Shown here piece after piece: positions 23,184 through 30,567 of a stretch of 30,567 bases of DNA (the first letter of the stretch is position 1; each line of letters begins with the position of its first letter). The notes under the pieces are model-generated. The model was not told the DNA's origin and did no database searches. It saw only the letters and a program-made list of their open reading frames with translations. The position numbers and the translations under genes were made by a program. Source of the DNA: Glaciecola sp. UBA2563 (GTDB taxonomy: Bacteria; Pseudomonadota; Gammaproteobacteria; Enterobacterales; Alteromonadaceae); assembly GCA_002340325.1 (NCBI GenBank), contig DDLV01000132.1, positions 1 to 30,567 of the forward strand, given 5' to 3'.

Positions 23184-23213
23184 GGTGAAGTAGGCCTACT
23201 TCACCTTTCCTGC
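23184..23213 (+). other. oriT: RP4-like origin of transfer (oriT) with nic site
   Basis: A 22-bp perfect palindrome (23184-23205, arms GGTGAAGTAGG / CCTACTTCACC) runs straight into CTTCACCTTTCCTGCC. The RP4/IncP nic region reads GGCCTACTTCACCTATCCTG followed by C; here GGCCTACTTCACCTTTCCTG differs by one base. By analogy the cut falls between G23212 and C23213, and the palindrome is the accessory-protein binding repeat, whose arms in RP4 are separated by a longer loop. The TraK-like gene 210 bases downstream supports the call. Confidence 0.82.
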
Positions 23214-23422
23214 CACGCAAAATCAAAATATTAAATAGTATTGAAAAATACTGTAATTTTATTTTTTCTTTACTTGAGGAAAGAATCTCGTTTATTCACC
23301 GTGATAACGCACTAATCTCGTACAATATCGGGTAGGATTAATAATCAATATAAGACACCGTTTAATATTGTTTTATTCTTGTTTAATCTCTAATAATACA
23401 GCTTTAATATAGGTAAATATCG

Positions 23423-23779
23423 TTGGGTAAATCACTAAGCGAACGCATTGCGAAACACATGATGACGCAACCCATGCGTCGAAACACAAAAAATAGAGTC
23501 GCCTTTCAAGTGCATAAGAAAGGGATTGAAGAAGCACTAACCGAAGGTTGGCCCGTAAAGGCAATATGGGCAACGCTACAGTCAGAAAACGAAATATCGA
23601 TGAGTTACCAGGCATTCAATCAACAGGTGAATAAATATATTCGCGGTAAGGATACACAGACAAATCATCCTGATATGCCTGACAAGCAACATATCAAACG
23701 CGATGGTAAGCAAGGTGCAAGCACCGCTGCAAAAGGGTTTGTCTTCGACCCAAATCCTAAAAAAGAGGACCTTTTTTAA
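23423..23779 (+). CDS. TraK-like oriT-binding protein
   Basis: This is a 118-residue protein of the TraK family. It shows SLSERIAKHM at the N-terminus, then RVAFQVHKKGIEEALTEGWP, VKAIWATLQSENEISMSYQA and FNQQVNKYI, which is the family core of a wing-like DNA-binding fold ending with the conserved FxxxVxKYI. In IncP plasmids TraK binds and bends DNA at oriT to help the relaxosome. Here it faces away from the RP4-like nic site, as in RP4. The start is probably TTG at 23423 with AGGT eight bases before. No relaxase or coupling protein is in the window, so this is a mobilizable remnant or a minimal oriT module. Confidence 0.78.
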   Translation: MGKSLSERIAKHMMTQPMRRNTKNRVAFQVHKKGIEEALTEGWPVKAIWATLQSENEISMSYQAFNQQVNKYIRGKDTQTNHPDMPDKQHIKRDGKQGASTAAKGFVFDPNPKKEDLF

Positions 23780-23958
23780 TCGTGGCCTGAGTGATTTGGT
23801 GGCAGTGCCTTACGGACATACATGTAGGTAAGGCGAACTGAAGATGTGTAAGTGTCGGTTAGGGTCAGGCAAAAAAAGCGTTTTCTTTACGCCGTAGGCT
23901 GTGTCAACATCATTATATCATCATGCAATAACGAGCAGGGGAGGGCGTTGGAAGTACT

Positions 23959-24222
23959 ATGAAAGTGACAAAGGCAGATGAGAACGCCGTTTATCAATTC
24001 GTCTTCAGTAAACGCAATGACGTCTTTCGATTTGTGACAAATTTTACGCTCCAAATTCAATTTAGGGAAAACTACGATAAAGCGGTGTTAGACGACATCC
24101 TAGATTCGCTTGTTGCATGTGGAAAGCTAAAAACAAACGGGGTGACTGATGATGCGCTGCGCTTATTTTGGGTCGACCGAGCGCCTGGTTACTATGCTAG
24201 ATTTTCAAACAAGTGGAATTAG
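23959..24222 (+). CDS. Small protein of unknown function
   Basis: This 87-residue soluble protein (YQFVFSKRNDVFRFVTNFTL, then a helix YDKAVLDDILDSLVACGKLK and FWVDRAPGYYARFSNKW) has the look of a small winged helix with a final strand. The start ATG has GGAAG four bases upstream. It ends four bases before the stop of the opposing 66-residue gene. No family is recognised. Confidence 0.6.
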   Translation: MKVTKADENAVYQFVFSKRNDVFRFVTNFTLQIQFRENYDKAVLDDILDSLVACGKLKTNGVTDDALRLFWVDRAPGYYARFSNKWN

Positions 24223-24226
24223 CGAG

Positions 24227-24427
24227 TTATTTGGATAAGCGGCTGCCATCAAGAATACCCCGCGCATCATCGATTAAACAATAGGTCTTGTTAAGCTCTT
24301 TTATCGTCGCGTCATCATGTTTATGCTGCGCCATTAGCAACGAGACTACTTGCAGTGCTTTTGTTAGTTGGTCAGAGGCGTCGATGATATTTGGTTGCTG
24401 CATACCTTTCTCTTCAAGTGTTGTCAC
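24227..24427 (-). CDS. Small helical protein, intact paralogue of the 4480 pseudogene
   Basis: This protein of up to 66 residues is mostly two helices (SDQLTKALQVVSLLMAQHKH and IKELNKTYCLIDDARGIL). The start may be GTG at 24427, directly after the 17-base sequence also found at 12466-12482, or an ATG at 24403 with AAGAG nearby. A broken copy lies at 4480-4655 near the bacteriocin locus. No family is recognised. Two copies on one replicon suggest it belonged to a mobile unit that was duplicated. Confidence 0.6.
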   Translation of the reverse strand: MTTLEEKGMQQPNIIDASDQLTKALQVVSLLMAQHKHDDATIKELNKTYCLIDDARGILDGSRLSK

Positions 24428-24474
24428 CTAAACCATAATATAAAATGTTGAATTCACAATTTACACTGAACATA

Positions 24475-24640
24475 TGGGCAGTTCTTCATGTATACACGGC
24501 TTCGTTGCCTTATGCCAACTTACCTTCAATCTGCGATTCACACGAGTAATTTACTCACCAGTTCACAGTTTTGCTAGCGGCTTCCTTCAGACAATCAATC
24601 GCGGTTTTGTCCTTGCCATTCGCTAGTAGTTAGCGTCTAA
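24475..24640 (-). mobile_element. Group II intron domain I fragment
   Basis: Read on the - strand from 24640, the sequence contains ACTAGCGAATGGCAAGGACA, then AAAACCGCGATTGA, GTCTGAAGGAAGCCG, AACTGTGAACTGGTGAGTAA, GAATCGCAGATTGAAGG and GGCATAAGGCAACGAAGCC. These are the characteristic words of the 5' structural domain of bacterial group II introns as I remember them. No reverse transcriptase follows, so this is an isolated fragment. The intron 3' end at 9327-9651 may or may not be from the same family. Confidence 0.52.
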
Positions 24641-24677
24641 TAATTTCACGCTAAGAGACGGTGATTTTTCTACAGAA

Positions 24678-24734
24678 AAATTTCGCCTCGTTAGTTTATG
24701 CTCATGCTAGGTGTAAACTAACGAGACGAAATTT
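24678..24734. repeat. Large inverted repeat upstream of an unknown gene
   Basis: Two 21-base arms (24678-24698 and 24714-24734) match with one mismatch around a 15-base spacer. Each arm contains CTCGTTAGTTTA or its complement. The right arm ends 48 bases before the ATG at 24783. It could be an operator, a transcript hairpin, or a mobile-element end; the exact symmetry is clear but the function is not. Confidence 0.7.
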
Positions 24735-24782
24735 CAGGATTTCACGAGACAAATGGGAGTTAAAGCATCAAGGGGGAAACTT

Positions 24783-25727
24783 ATGGCTAGCAACAGGATT
24801 GACGCAGACTTTAGCGAAGAAACCGTCGGTCTAGCCCTTGAAACATTCTTATCATTATTAAGCTTTCCTCGTTTTCGGATGAGTATTGAACCCTTCTCAA
24901 GAGGAAAAGAGCGATGGCTTGGGACAGACGCTCGCATGCGTCATGAGATAGAAGGATTCGCCCCATTTTACATGCAATTTAAGCGTCCATCTGCATATCC
25001 TGACTATAGTAGGTCAAAAATAATAAGAGACCGAAAGTCTTTGATATCACATGATGCAGCAAGTCCACGTGCCCTATTCTTTGGTTTGCGGGACAAACGC
25101 AATAACCAACCCGATTACCAGCATAATGTGCTTTTTCGATGGAGACAACGTTTGGTTAATTATAGTGGGAGCGATGCAGCGTACATCTGCCCGCTATTTC
25201 TAGAGAGGGCTGCCTACAGATTCCATGTTCATTTGGCTGGAATACGTCGTTGGGGTAAGTTCTGGTTGCAACATCCGTGGGATGCTGGGGATGTTCTCAT
25301 TAATGCGGGTGGAAATAGGATCGCCTTCGAGCGCATACCAGTGCTTGCAGAGCACGTAAGCATACCGCCACACGCATTAGTTACGAGCTCCAAACACAGG
25401 TATAGTTTCTCTGAAGAAGGCCATGACTTATGTTTTCACTCTCCCGAGGAGTTACCCGATGGAGCGCGCAGATTTGGAGACTGGCTTGGCGATCTTTCAC
25501 AAGCGGCATTGACTGAGAAGTCGCTCATTTATACAGAGAGTGCTGGTCAAATTCTCACCGAGCTTCTGACTATGGACGATGAAATATTTCCTTATCCTGT
25601 TGAGCCTACAAAGAAGGAAGATGGCATCACTCAATGGCTAAACTTTGGAGAGCACATGAGTAAAACCTATGCCATCGAGCAGTTTGCCTTTGTGGTTTGG
25701 AAAGATGAGCCACCGTTTCCGTTTTAA
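24783..25727 (+). CDS. Unknown 314-residue protein
   Basis: The start ATG at 24783 is fixed by AGGGGG six bases upstream; an in-frame ATG at 24753 has none. The protein is soluble, rich in aromatic and charged residues, and of a single even style. Early on it has EPFSRGKERWLGTDARMRHE and APFYMQFKRPSAYP. The order Glu, Asp, then Gln-x-Lys is reminiscent of the PD-(D/E)XK nuclease core, but spacing is loose, so this is a weak idea. The middle has a patch of Cys and His (AAYICPLFLERAAYRFHVHL). It stands alone behind a large inverted repeat and converges with the second PCAT gene. The family is not recognised. Confidence 0.75.
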   Translation: MASNRIDADFSEETVGLALETFLSLLSFPRFRMSIEPFSRGKERWLGTDARMRHEIEGFAPFYMQFKRPSAYPDYSRSKIIRDRKSLISHDAASPRALFFGLRDKRNNQPDYQHNVLFRWRQRLVNYSGSDAAYICPLFLERAAYRFHVHLAGIRRWGKFWLQHPWDAGDVLINAGGNRIAFERIPVLAEHVSIPPHALVTSSKHRYSFSEEGHDLCFHSPEELPDGARRFGDWLGDLSQAALTEKSLIYTESAGQILTELLTMDDEIFPYPVEPTKKEDGITQWLNFGEHMSKTYAIEQFAFVVWKDEPPFPF

Positions 25728-25751
25728 TAGCCAAAGCATATTATGAATTTT

Positions 25752-27842
25752 TCATTGCGGTTGTTGAAATTGTGCTTTGTATTGTTCTGTAATGTCACAC
25801 AGTTTACCTTCATGTAATTGATAGATAGTATCTGCACTTAAAATGGTCTCTGGTCGATGCGCTATAATTATTCGCGTCATATCTAGCTGTTGAACGGCTT
25901 GATTGACATGGTGCTCAAGCGCAATATCCAGATGGCTCGTCGCTTCATCTAAAAAGAGTATTTTAGGTTGTCTATATAGCGCCCTTGCCAGCAGTAGCCT
26001 TTGTTTTTGCCCGCCAGACAATGCACTGCCCATATCCCCGACCAGTGAGTTATAGCCCATGTTCATTTGACTGATATCAGGGTGAATGCCGGCAAGCACT
26101 GCAGCTTGCGTTACCTGCTCCATATCCATCTGAGTATCAAAAAAACTGATGTTTTCTGCCAACGTGCCTGACATCAGTTGGTCATCTTGCATAACACAAG
26201 CGATTTGTTGGCGATAATGCCGTAAGCCTAAGTGTTCAATGCTCATACCATCGACTTCAATTTTGCCCGATGTGGGTGGTAATAAGCCTAACATTAACTT
26301 CATTAAGGTGGATTTACCTGTACCAGAGGGGCCGATGATGGCAATGTTTTCACCCGCGTTAACAGTGATACTTAGTTTATCAAATAGGTAAGGCTCATTG
26401 TTCGCATATCGAAATTTCAATTGATGAATACTTAACTGGCCAGTAATGTTTTTGAATTGATGGTGAGTTCCTTCATTTTCTTTGTTCGTCAGCGCAATAT
26501 CAGCCAGTCGGTCGAGGTGCAGGGAAGTCATTTTGATATCAATCAGGTTGCCGATCAGACCAGACATTCGGTTGGTGAACTGATTTTTATATGCCATAAA
26601 CGCAAACAGCATTCCAACAGAAATGTTCCCTTCCATTACCGCTAACGCTGCTAGGTAGACGATTAACACATTTTCAACGCCAAATAACAGGCTGTTGATG
26701 GTTTGATAGGAAATATGCCATTTACCTAAACGATAGCCTTGATTCACGGCTTCGGTGTACTTGTTTTGCCAAATATTTAGTCGCTGCGCTTGCTGGCCAA
26801 AAAGTTTAATGCTTTGCATGCCGCGTACAGTTTCCATAAAGTTGGACTGCTCTGCAGCACCTGCAACGATGCTCGATTCGGTCAGTTGGTGCAAGGGCCT
26901 ATACAATGCAAAACGCAAGATGGCATAAAGTGTAACCACGCCTAAAACAACCAGTGCCAACGCCACATCGTATAAAAACATCATAACCAGCACGACAATG
27001 GACATCAATCCGTCAATCACGCCTTCCACGATTTTATTAGTGAATAAGTCTCGAATACTATTCAGCGAGCCAAACCGTGACACCACATCGCCTATGTGGC
27101 GTTTGTCAAAATACTCCAGTGGTAGATGGACGAGATGACGCATCAAATTGGTCGCCATTTGCACGCTCATGGTCGAGGATAAATGAAGCACCACCCAACT
27201 ACGAAAGGTCTCCGTTACAACGCTGACTAACATCACCAAGCCAAACCCTAACGCCAACACGACCAAGAGCGGCTTATCAAAACTTACCAACACTTCATCA
27301 ACCACTAATTGCGTGTAATAGGGTGCAGCAAGCATTAATAACTGCAGTACAAGCGACAACGCAAATAGCTTAATTAGCGAGGATTTAAGCCCATCAATGC
27401 GCGTCCAAAAAGCGGTAATTCCCAACCTAGCGCGCTCGTCTTTTTTCTTGAACTCAGAGGTTGGTGTTAACTCAAGCGCGATACCGGTAAAGGATGTGTC
27501 GACGTCCTTCATCGGTACCTCGCGCTGACCAACAGCAGGGTCAAGAATGGTAACCGATTGGCGAGATACTTTTCTAAGCACCACAAAGTGATTCATATCC
27601 CAGTGTAATATGCACGGTGTTTTTAAATTCTTAAGTTCGTCCAATTCAAGCTTTAGTGCGCGCCCCACCATGTTTAGCTGTTCCGCAAGTTGCATTAATT
27701 GCTGCAAATTTGCGCCTTTAAACGAAATGTTGTATCGACTTCGCAGTGTCGATAAATCAATCTTGTGGCCATGATGGTTAGCAACCATGGCGACAGAGGC
27801 TAGGCCACATTCAGCAGCTTCGGATTGGTAGATTAAATTCAC
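25752..27842 (-). CDS. Second peptidase-C39 ABC exporter (PCAT)
   Basis: This 696-residue exporter of double-glycine peptides is a clear paralogue of the one at 1246-3375. C39 residues are Cys12 (AAECGLAS), His85 (WDMNHFVVL) and Asp101 (LDPAVG). A transmembrane domain follows, then an ATPase with canonical GPSGTGKST, ALSGGQKQRL, ILFLDEATSHLD and an H-loop IIAHRPET. The N-terminus is very short, with only eleven residues before the catalytic Cys. It is the last gene of a - strand group with a 46-residue membrane peptide, an S9 peptidase and a double-glycine precursor. No HlyD or outer-membrane gene accompanies it, so it probably borrows the adaptor at 14-1249 or a chromosomal one. Confidence 0.95.
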   Translation of the reverse strand: MNLIYQSEAAECGLASVAMVANHHGHKIDLSTLRSRYNISFKGANLQQLMQLAEQLNMVGRALKLELDELKNLKTPCILHWDMNHFVVLRKVSRQSVTILDPAVGQREVPMKDVDTSFTGIALELTPTSEFKKKDERARLGITAFWTRIDGLKSSLIKLFALSLVLQLLMLAAPYYTQLVVDEVLVSFDKPLLVVLALGFGLVMLVSVVTETFRSWVVLHLSSTMSVQMATNLMRHLVHLPLEYFDKRHIGDVVSRFGSLNSIRDLFTNKIVEGVIDGLMSIVVLVMMFLYDVALALVVLGVVTLYAILRFALYRPLHQLTESSIVAGAAEQSNFMETVRGMQSIKLFGQQAQRLNIWQNKYTEAVNQGYRLGKWHISYQTINSLLFGVENVLIVYLAALAVMEGNISVGMLFAFMAYKNQFTNRMSGLIGNLIDIKMTSLHLDRLADIALTNKENEGTHHQFKNITGQLSIHQLKFRYANNEPYLFDKLSITVNAGENIAIIGPSGTGKSTLMKLMLGLLPPTSGKIEVDGMSIEHLGLRHYRQQIACVMQDDQLMSGTLAENISFFDTQMDMEQVTQAAVLAGIHPDISQMNMGYNSLVGDMGSALSGGQKQRLLLARALYRQPKILFLDEATSHLDIALEHHVNQAVQQLDMTRIIIAHRPETILSADTIYQLHEGKLCDITEQYKAQFQQPQ

Positions 27843-27930
27843 TTCAATGTAGTCAATTAGGAGCCGAATTATTCAACAAATTCGGTGTCAATATTTAAGC
27901 TGAAAAGTTGAGTTTTCATAGATTGTTGCT

Positions 27931-28071
27931 TTAGGCTTTTTCTAAGCTATTTTTGATAGCTCGTTGTATGCTAAAATCAAAGAGTATAGGTGCTATTATG
28001 ATGATGAAATAGCTATTGATTAAAGGGCTGATACCAAAAACGCTATCAACTGCGCTTAAAGACACATTCAT
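27931..28071 (-). CDS. 46-residue single-helix membrane peptide
   Basis: A strong ribosome binding site (AAAGGAGAAGCC directly before the ATG, GGAG six bases away) opens MNVSLSAVDSVFG, then ISPLINSYFIIIIAPILFDF, a single hydrophobic helix, and a basic tail (QRAIKNSLEKA). There is no double-glycine leader, so it is not an obvious exporter substrate. Between the S9 peptidase and the PCAT gene it could be an immunity peptide, an exporter accessory or a small toxin. It is short, but the binding site and codon pattern make it likely real. Confidence 0.6.
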   Translation of the reverse strand: MNVSLSAVDSVFGISPLINSYFIIIIAPILFDFSIQRAIKNSLEKA

Positions 28072-28151
28072 GGCTTCTCCTTTTATATTTTTGATAAACA
28101 GTAGCGCCGCTTCAAACCTGACTACGCTGCATTAAATATTTGACGAATTTG

Positions 28152-30248
28152 TTATTCGCTATCGGCTTTCGCTGAGTCACCAGTCCCAGCTAGATAAATT
28201 TCTTCCTGCAACGGTAACGGAGTTGCATGTTGTGATTGCAAATTCTGTTGTGCGCCATCCTCTGGCTTTAGATGTTGCGATAAAAATGTTTCCATTTGTC
28301 GATAAAAATCAAATCTATTTTTATCTTGTGAAAATCCATGGCCTTCTTCTCTTACCATCGAAATATACGGCTTACCGATTTTCTTCAAATTCTGCGATAA
28401 TGAGTCATATTGTTCCATTGGCACACGAACATCTTTACTACCATGCGCAATAAACAAGTCGGCTCTGATTTTGTCGACATTGTGTGCTGGTGAATAGGCT
28501 TTTAACTTCTCCTCGTCTGTTCCAAGAACAGCATCAAGATATTTTCTTCCGGACTCACTTTTGGGTATATCACCGGCTCTCTTCATCTCAAGCAAATCAT
28601 ACACGCCGACATAACCAATGCCGCATTGATAAAGGTCCGGCTCTCGCACCAAGCTTTGCAACGTGCCATAGCCACCATAAGAGCCGCCATAAATGCATAA
28701 TCTATCTTTATCAGCAAACCCTTGATTAACCATCCATAAAGTGGCATCAGTCTTGTCATCTATCATCTTACTACCCCAATACCCAAAGCCGCTTCGCAAA
28801 AAGTCTTGTCCATAGCCGCCCGAACCTCTGAAATTGACCATTACAACCGCATATCCGCGGCTAGCTAAAAACTGCGCTTCATTATTCCAGCCCCAATAAT
28901 CTCTAATGCCGTGAGGTCCGCCGTGAACAATTTGCACCATTGGGAAGGGCGCTTCTCCGGTGGTGGGGAGTACGTAATAGCCATTAAGCTCAACCCCATC
29001 TCGCGCGTTAAATCTGAAAGGTACCTTCTCTGCCATCAATTCAGGTTTGATAGCGTCTTGTGTCGATGCAAGATATTTAATTGCAGGGGTTGACCCATCT
29101 TTGCCGCGATTGAATAAATAAAATTGACCGGGATCTTGGTCTGATGATGCGTGAAAAACCACTTTATTTTCATCACCGGATAGAGAATAAATCGTCATGT
29201 TTAGAGAGGAATGGTCGGTACCAAATGCCGAATGAATATCTGAAGATATCTTTCTAAACTCGCTATTTTCATCGAGAAATACGATATTCCTATAATCGGG
29301 AGCATAGGCAACTGACTCGAGGGAACCATTGAATGACAGGCCCCGCCCCATAATGTCCAGTTTTGCTTCACGGTGCAGCAGTGACGTCTCTAACGTTGCT
29401 AACTCAATGCCATATACGCTCTCACCGCCAAACTCTTTGTTCGAGCTGAAATAAGCGATAGTACTGTCTGCATTAAAACCAAGTAGTCTTATCGCGGCGC
29501 CTTTTTCATAAAAATCTAATTCTACACGGCTCCAGTCGCTGGTCGGCGTTCGTTTCACAAAGACTTTTACCAGGCCTAGACCAATCTCATCATCGTCCTG
29601 TTCATCATACGCCGTGGCAATACGAGGTTTCCCGTTGGTATCTGCCAGTATAGTTTGTGCACCATTAGGCTCACCTGCTATATAGTCTTCTTTGCCGGTT
29701 TCAATATCAATCTTCCATAGCTTGGTTTGTCCGTCATCAAAGTAGTCAAACATATGTGTTTTGGTTACCAAAATCTTATCTGGCTCGTTTGGCAACATAT
29801 GAATTACCCGATACCAGGTTCTTTGAGGCACGTTAAGCTGTCGACCTTTTTTGCCATCCAAATCATACGCAACGAGCAATTCAGGTGATGAGCGATTATC
29901 TAAGTAGCCAACGAATTTTTGATACCCGACGATAAATCGGTCGTTTCGCGGCCACATAACGCGCGTGATCCGCCTGTAATCTCCGAAATTAATCGATGAT
30001 TTAACAGTAGTGAGATTTATATCCATAATCGCTAGCGTATCTGATGTGCCTTGTCGAAATTTTGCGGCTAACCATTTCCCATCAGGTGACATCGACATAG
30101 AACTAAATTGGGCGTTCTTAAAAAATGCTTCAATAGGCACATCGCTTGGCATGCTACCTGTTTTTGGCGTTGAAACTGATGCGCTAGAAATGCTGGCAAA
30201 GCATAATAGCATCAAAATTGATAACGTCTTTTTCATCTCACCGTTCAT
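28152..30248 (-). CDS. Secreted S9-family (prolyl oligopeptidase-like) peptidase
   Basis: This 698-residue serine peptidase has a signal peptide (KKTLSILMLLCFASISSASV), then a beta-propeller of about 370 residues with repeated blade motifs (SMSPDGKWLAAKF, YSLSGDENKVVFHAS), then the alpha/beta-hydrolase domain. The catalytic triad is Ser523 (YGGSYGGYG), Asp606 (GSKDVRVP) and His637 (EEGHGF); HGGPHG (442-447) gives the oxyanion hole. The signal peptide places it in the periplasm or outside, so it would meet peptides after export. It lies between a double-glycine precursor gene and a PCAT gene on one strand, so it may trim, activate or degrade the exported peptide. S9 enzymes also include lasso-peptide isopeptidases, but no lasso genes are present. 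Confidence 0.93.
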   Translation of the reverse strand: MNGEMKKTLSILMLLCFASISSASVSTPKTGSMPSDVPIEAFFKNAQFSSMSMSPDGKWLAAKFRQGTSDTLAIMDINLTTVKSSINFGDYRRITRVMWPRNDRFIVGYQKFVGYLDNRSSPELLVAYDLDGKKGRQLNVPQRTWYRVIHMLPNEPDKILVTKTHMFDYFDDGQTKLWKIDIETGKEDYIAGEPNGAQTILADTNGKPRIATAYDEQDDDEIGLGLVKVFVKRTPTSDWSRVELDFYEKGAAIRLLGFNADSTIAYFSSNKEFGGESVYGIELATLETSLLHREAKLDIMGRGLSFNGSLESVAYAPDYRNIVFLDENSEFRKISSDIHSAFGTDHSSLNMTIYSLSGDENKVVFHASSDQDPGQFYLFNRGKDGSTPAIKYLASTQDAIKPELMAEKVPFRFNARDGVELNGYYVLPTTGEAPFPMVQIVHGGPHGIRDYWGWNNEAQFLASRGYAVVMVNFRGSGGYGQDFLRSGFGYWGSKMIDDKTDATLWMVNQGFADKDRLCIYGGSYGGYGTLQSLVREPDLYQCGIGYVGVYDLLEMKRAGDIPKSESGRKYLDAVLGTDEEKLKAYSPAHNVDKIRADLFIAHGSKDVRVPMEQYDSLSQNLKKIGKPYISMVREEGHGFSQDKNRFDFYRQMETFLSQHLKPEDGAQQNLQSQHATPLPLQEEIYLAGTGDSAKADSE

Positions 30249-30290
30249 TTGTTTTTGTCCACTGCAATTAGAATAAAATAATCAGTAGCA

Positions 30291-30323
30291 AGAGCGTCAT
30301 CAACTTTCAGTTGATGACGCTCT
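30291..30323 (-). repeat. Perfect 15-bp hairpin between precursor and peptidase genes
   Basis: AGAGCGTCATCAACT pairs fully with AGTTGATGACGCTCT around a three-base loop (TTC on the + strand, GAA on the transcribed sense of the - strand genes). It follows the precursor stop by 18 bases. No U-run follows directly on the - strand (the first T-rich stretch is about ten bases on), so it may be an attenuator or an RNA-stabilising stem that raises precursor mRNA over peptidase mRNA. Confidence 0.75.
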
Positions 30324-30341
30324 GCCACACGGTATCAACAA

Positions 30342-30515
30342 TTAGTTGTTTGACATGTGCAAACGTTCGTTCATGGCTTTGTGCGTTTTAGCAAAGTTTG
30401 ACTCTGATTGGTTTTGCAAAAACGTACTGGTAGAGAGGTAGTGAGTGACTGCGGCTTCACTGCTGATGTCACCACCATTAACCGTTTGAAGTTGCTTTTG
30501 ATTTAATGTTTTCAT
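30342..30515 (-). CDS. Double-glycine-leader peptide precursor
   Basis: This 57-residue precursor has the leader MKTLNQKQLQTVNGG, cut after Gly15 by a C39 peptidase. The mature 42 residues (DISSEAAVTHYLSTSTFLQN, then QSESNFAKTHKAMNERLHMS) are hydrophilic and have no Cys, unlike the two Gly-rich peptides at 3.4-3.8 kb. The ribosome binding site AAGGAG lies eight bases before the ATG. It is followed by a 15-bp hairpin, then the S9 peptidase and PCAT genes on the same strand, which are its probable processing and export machinery. The hydrophilic mature part does not look like a pore-former; a signal peptide role or a modified peptide is possible. Confidence 0.82.
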   Translation of the reverse strand: MKTLNQKQLQTVNGGDISSEAAVTHYLSTSTFLQNQSESNFAKTHKAMNERLHMSNN

Positions 30516-30567
30516 ATTATCTCTCCTTGAGACGTTATAAGTTATATTTTAAGGTTTAAACACGCCC

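Noticed and set aside
23184..23205. The 22-bp palindrome as a transcription terminator
   Set aside because: No U-run follows; the downstream bases continue into an RP4-like nic sequence, which explains it better as part of oriT.
28152..30248. The S9 peptidase as a lasso-peptide isopeptidase
   Set aside because: No lasso cyclase, leader peptidase or lasso-type precursor is present; the neighbouring precursor has a double-glycine leader.

Overview
The window looks like most or all of a mosaic, mobilizable plasmid from a marine gammaproteobacterium, probably of the order Alteromonadales. This rests on gene style: an iteron-type replication origin with DnaA boxes, a parA / small partition gene / rep operon, an IncP (RP4)-like oriT with a TraK-like gene, and two bacteriocin-type export loci. 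The taxonomy is an inference from protein style, not from a marker gene. Base 1 lies just before a ribosome binding site and both ends carry bacteriocin genes facing away from each other, so the window may be a circular replicon cut between them.

Layout. 1-4361: a compact bacteriocin locus on the + strand, with an HlyD adaptor, a peptidase-C39 ABC exporter (PCAT), two double-glycine-leader peptides rich in glycine-zipper motifs, a strong terminator, and two small membrane proteins that may give immunity. 4362-16092: an accessory region of small genes, defence-like genes and mobile debris. It holds a serine resolvase (and the 3' stub of a second one), an Mrr-like nuclease fusion, an XRE regulator plus FRG-domain pair, a HEPN-like protein whose reading frame lacks a normal start, a broken ISAs1-family transposase, a near-perfect 46-bp inverted repeat pair, the 3' end of a group II intron, membrane and unknown proteins, and an AAA ATPase. 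16093-18839: 1.4 kb of apparently non-coding DNA with five GTGAATC motifs, then a soluble hybrid histidine kinase.

18840-22831 is the replication and partition region. A run of tiny stem-loops, most with GNA triloops, lies beside an AT-rich segment, nine 18-bp iterons and two perfect DnaA boxes. The initiator gene reads toward the iterons and sits in a tight operon with parA and a small partition gene. A second, decapitated partition locus lies divergently. 23184-23779 holds the RP4-like oriT and the TraK-like gene, but no relaxase is present, so transfer would need a helper.

24475-30515 begins with a group II intron domain I fragment and an unknown 314-residue protein behind a large inverted repeat. 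A second export locus follows on the - strand: a double-glycine precursor peptide, a secreted S9 peptidase, a 46-residue membrane peptide and a second PCAT. This locus has no HlyD gene of its own, so the HlyD at position 14 may serve both exporters. The strongest candidates for something undescribed are the precursor / S9 peptidase / PCAT cluster, the stem-loop array beside the origin, and the oriT-plus-TraK mobilization module.
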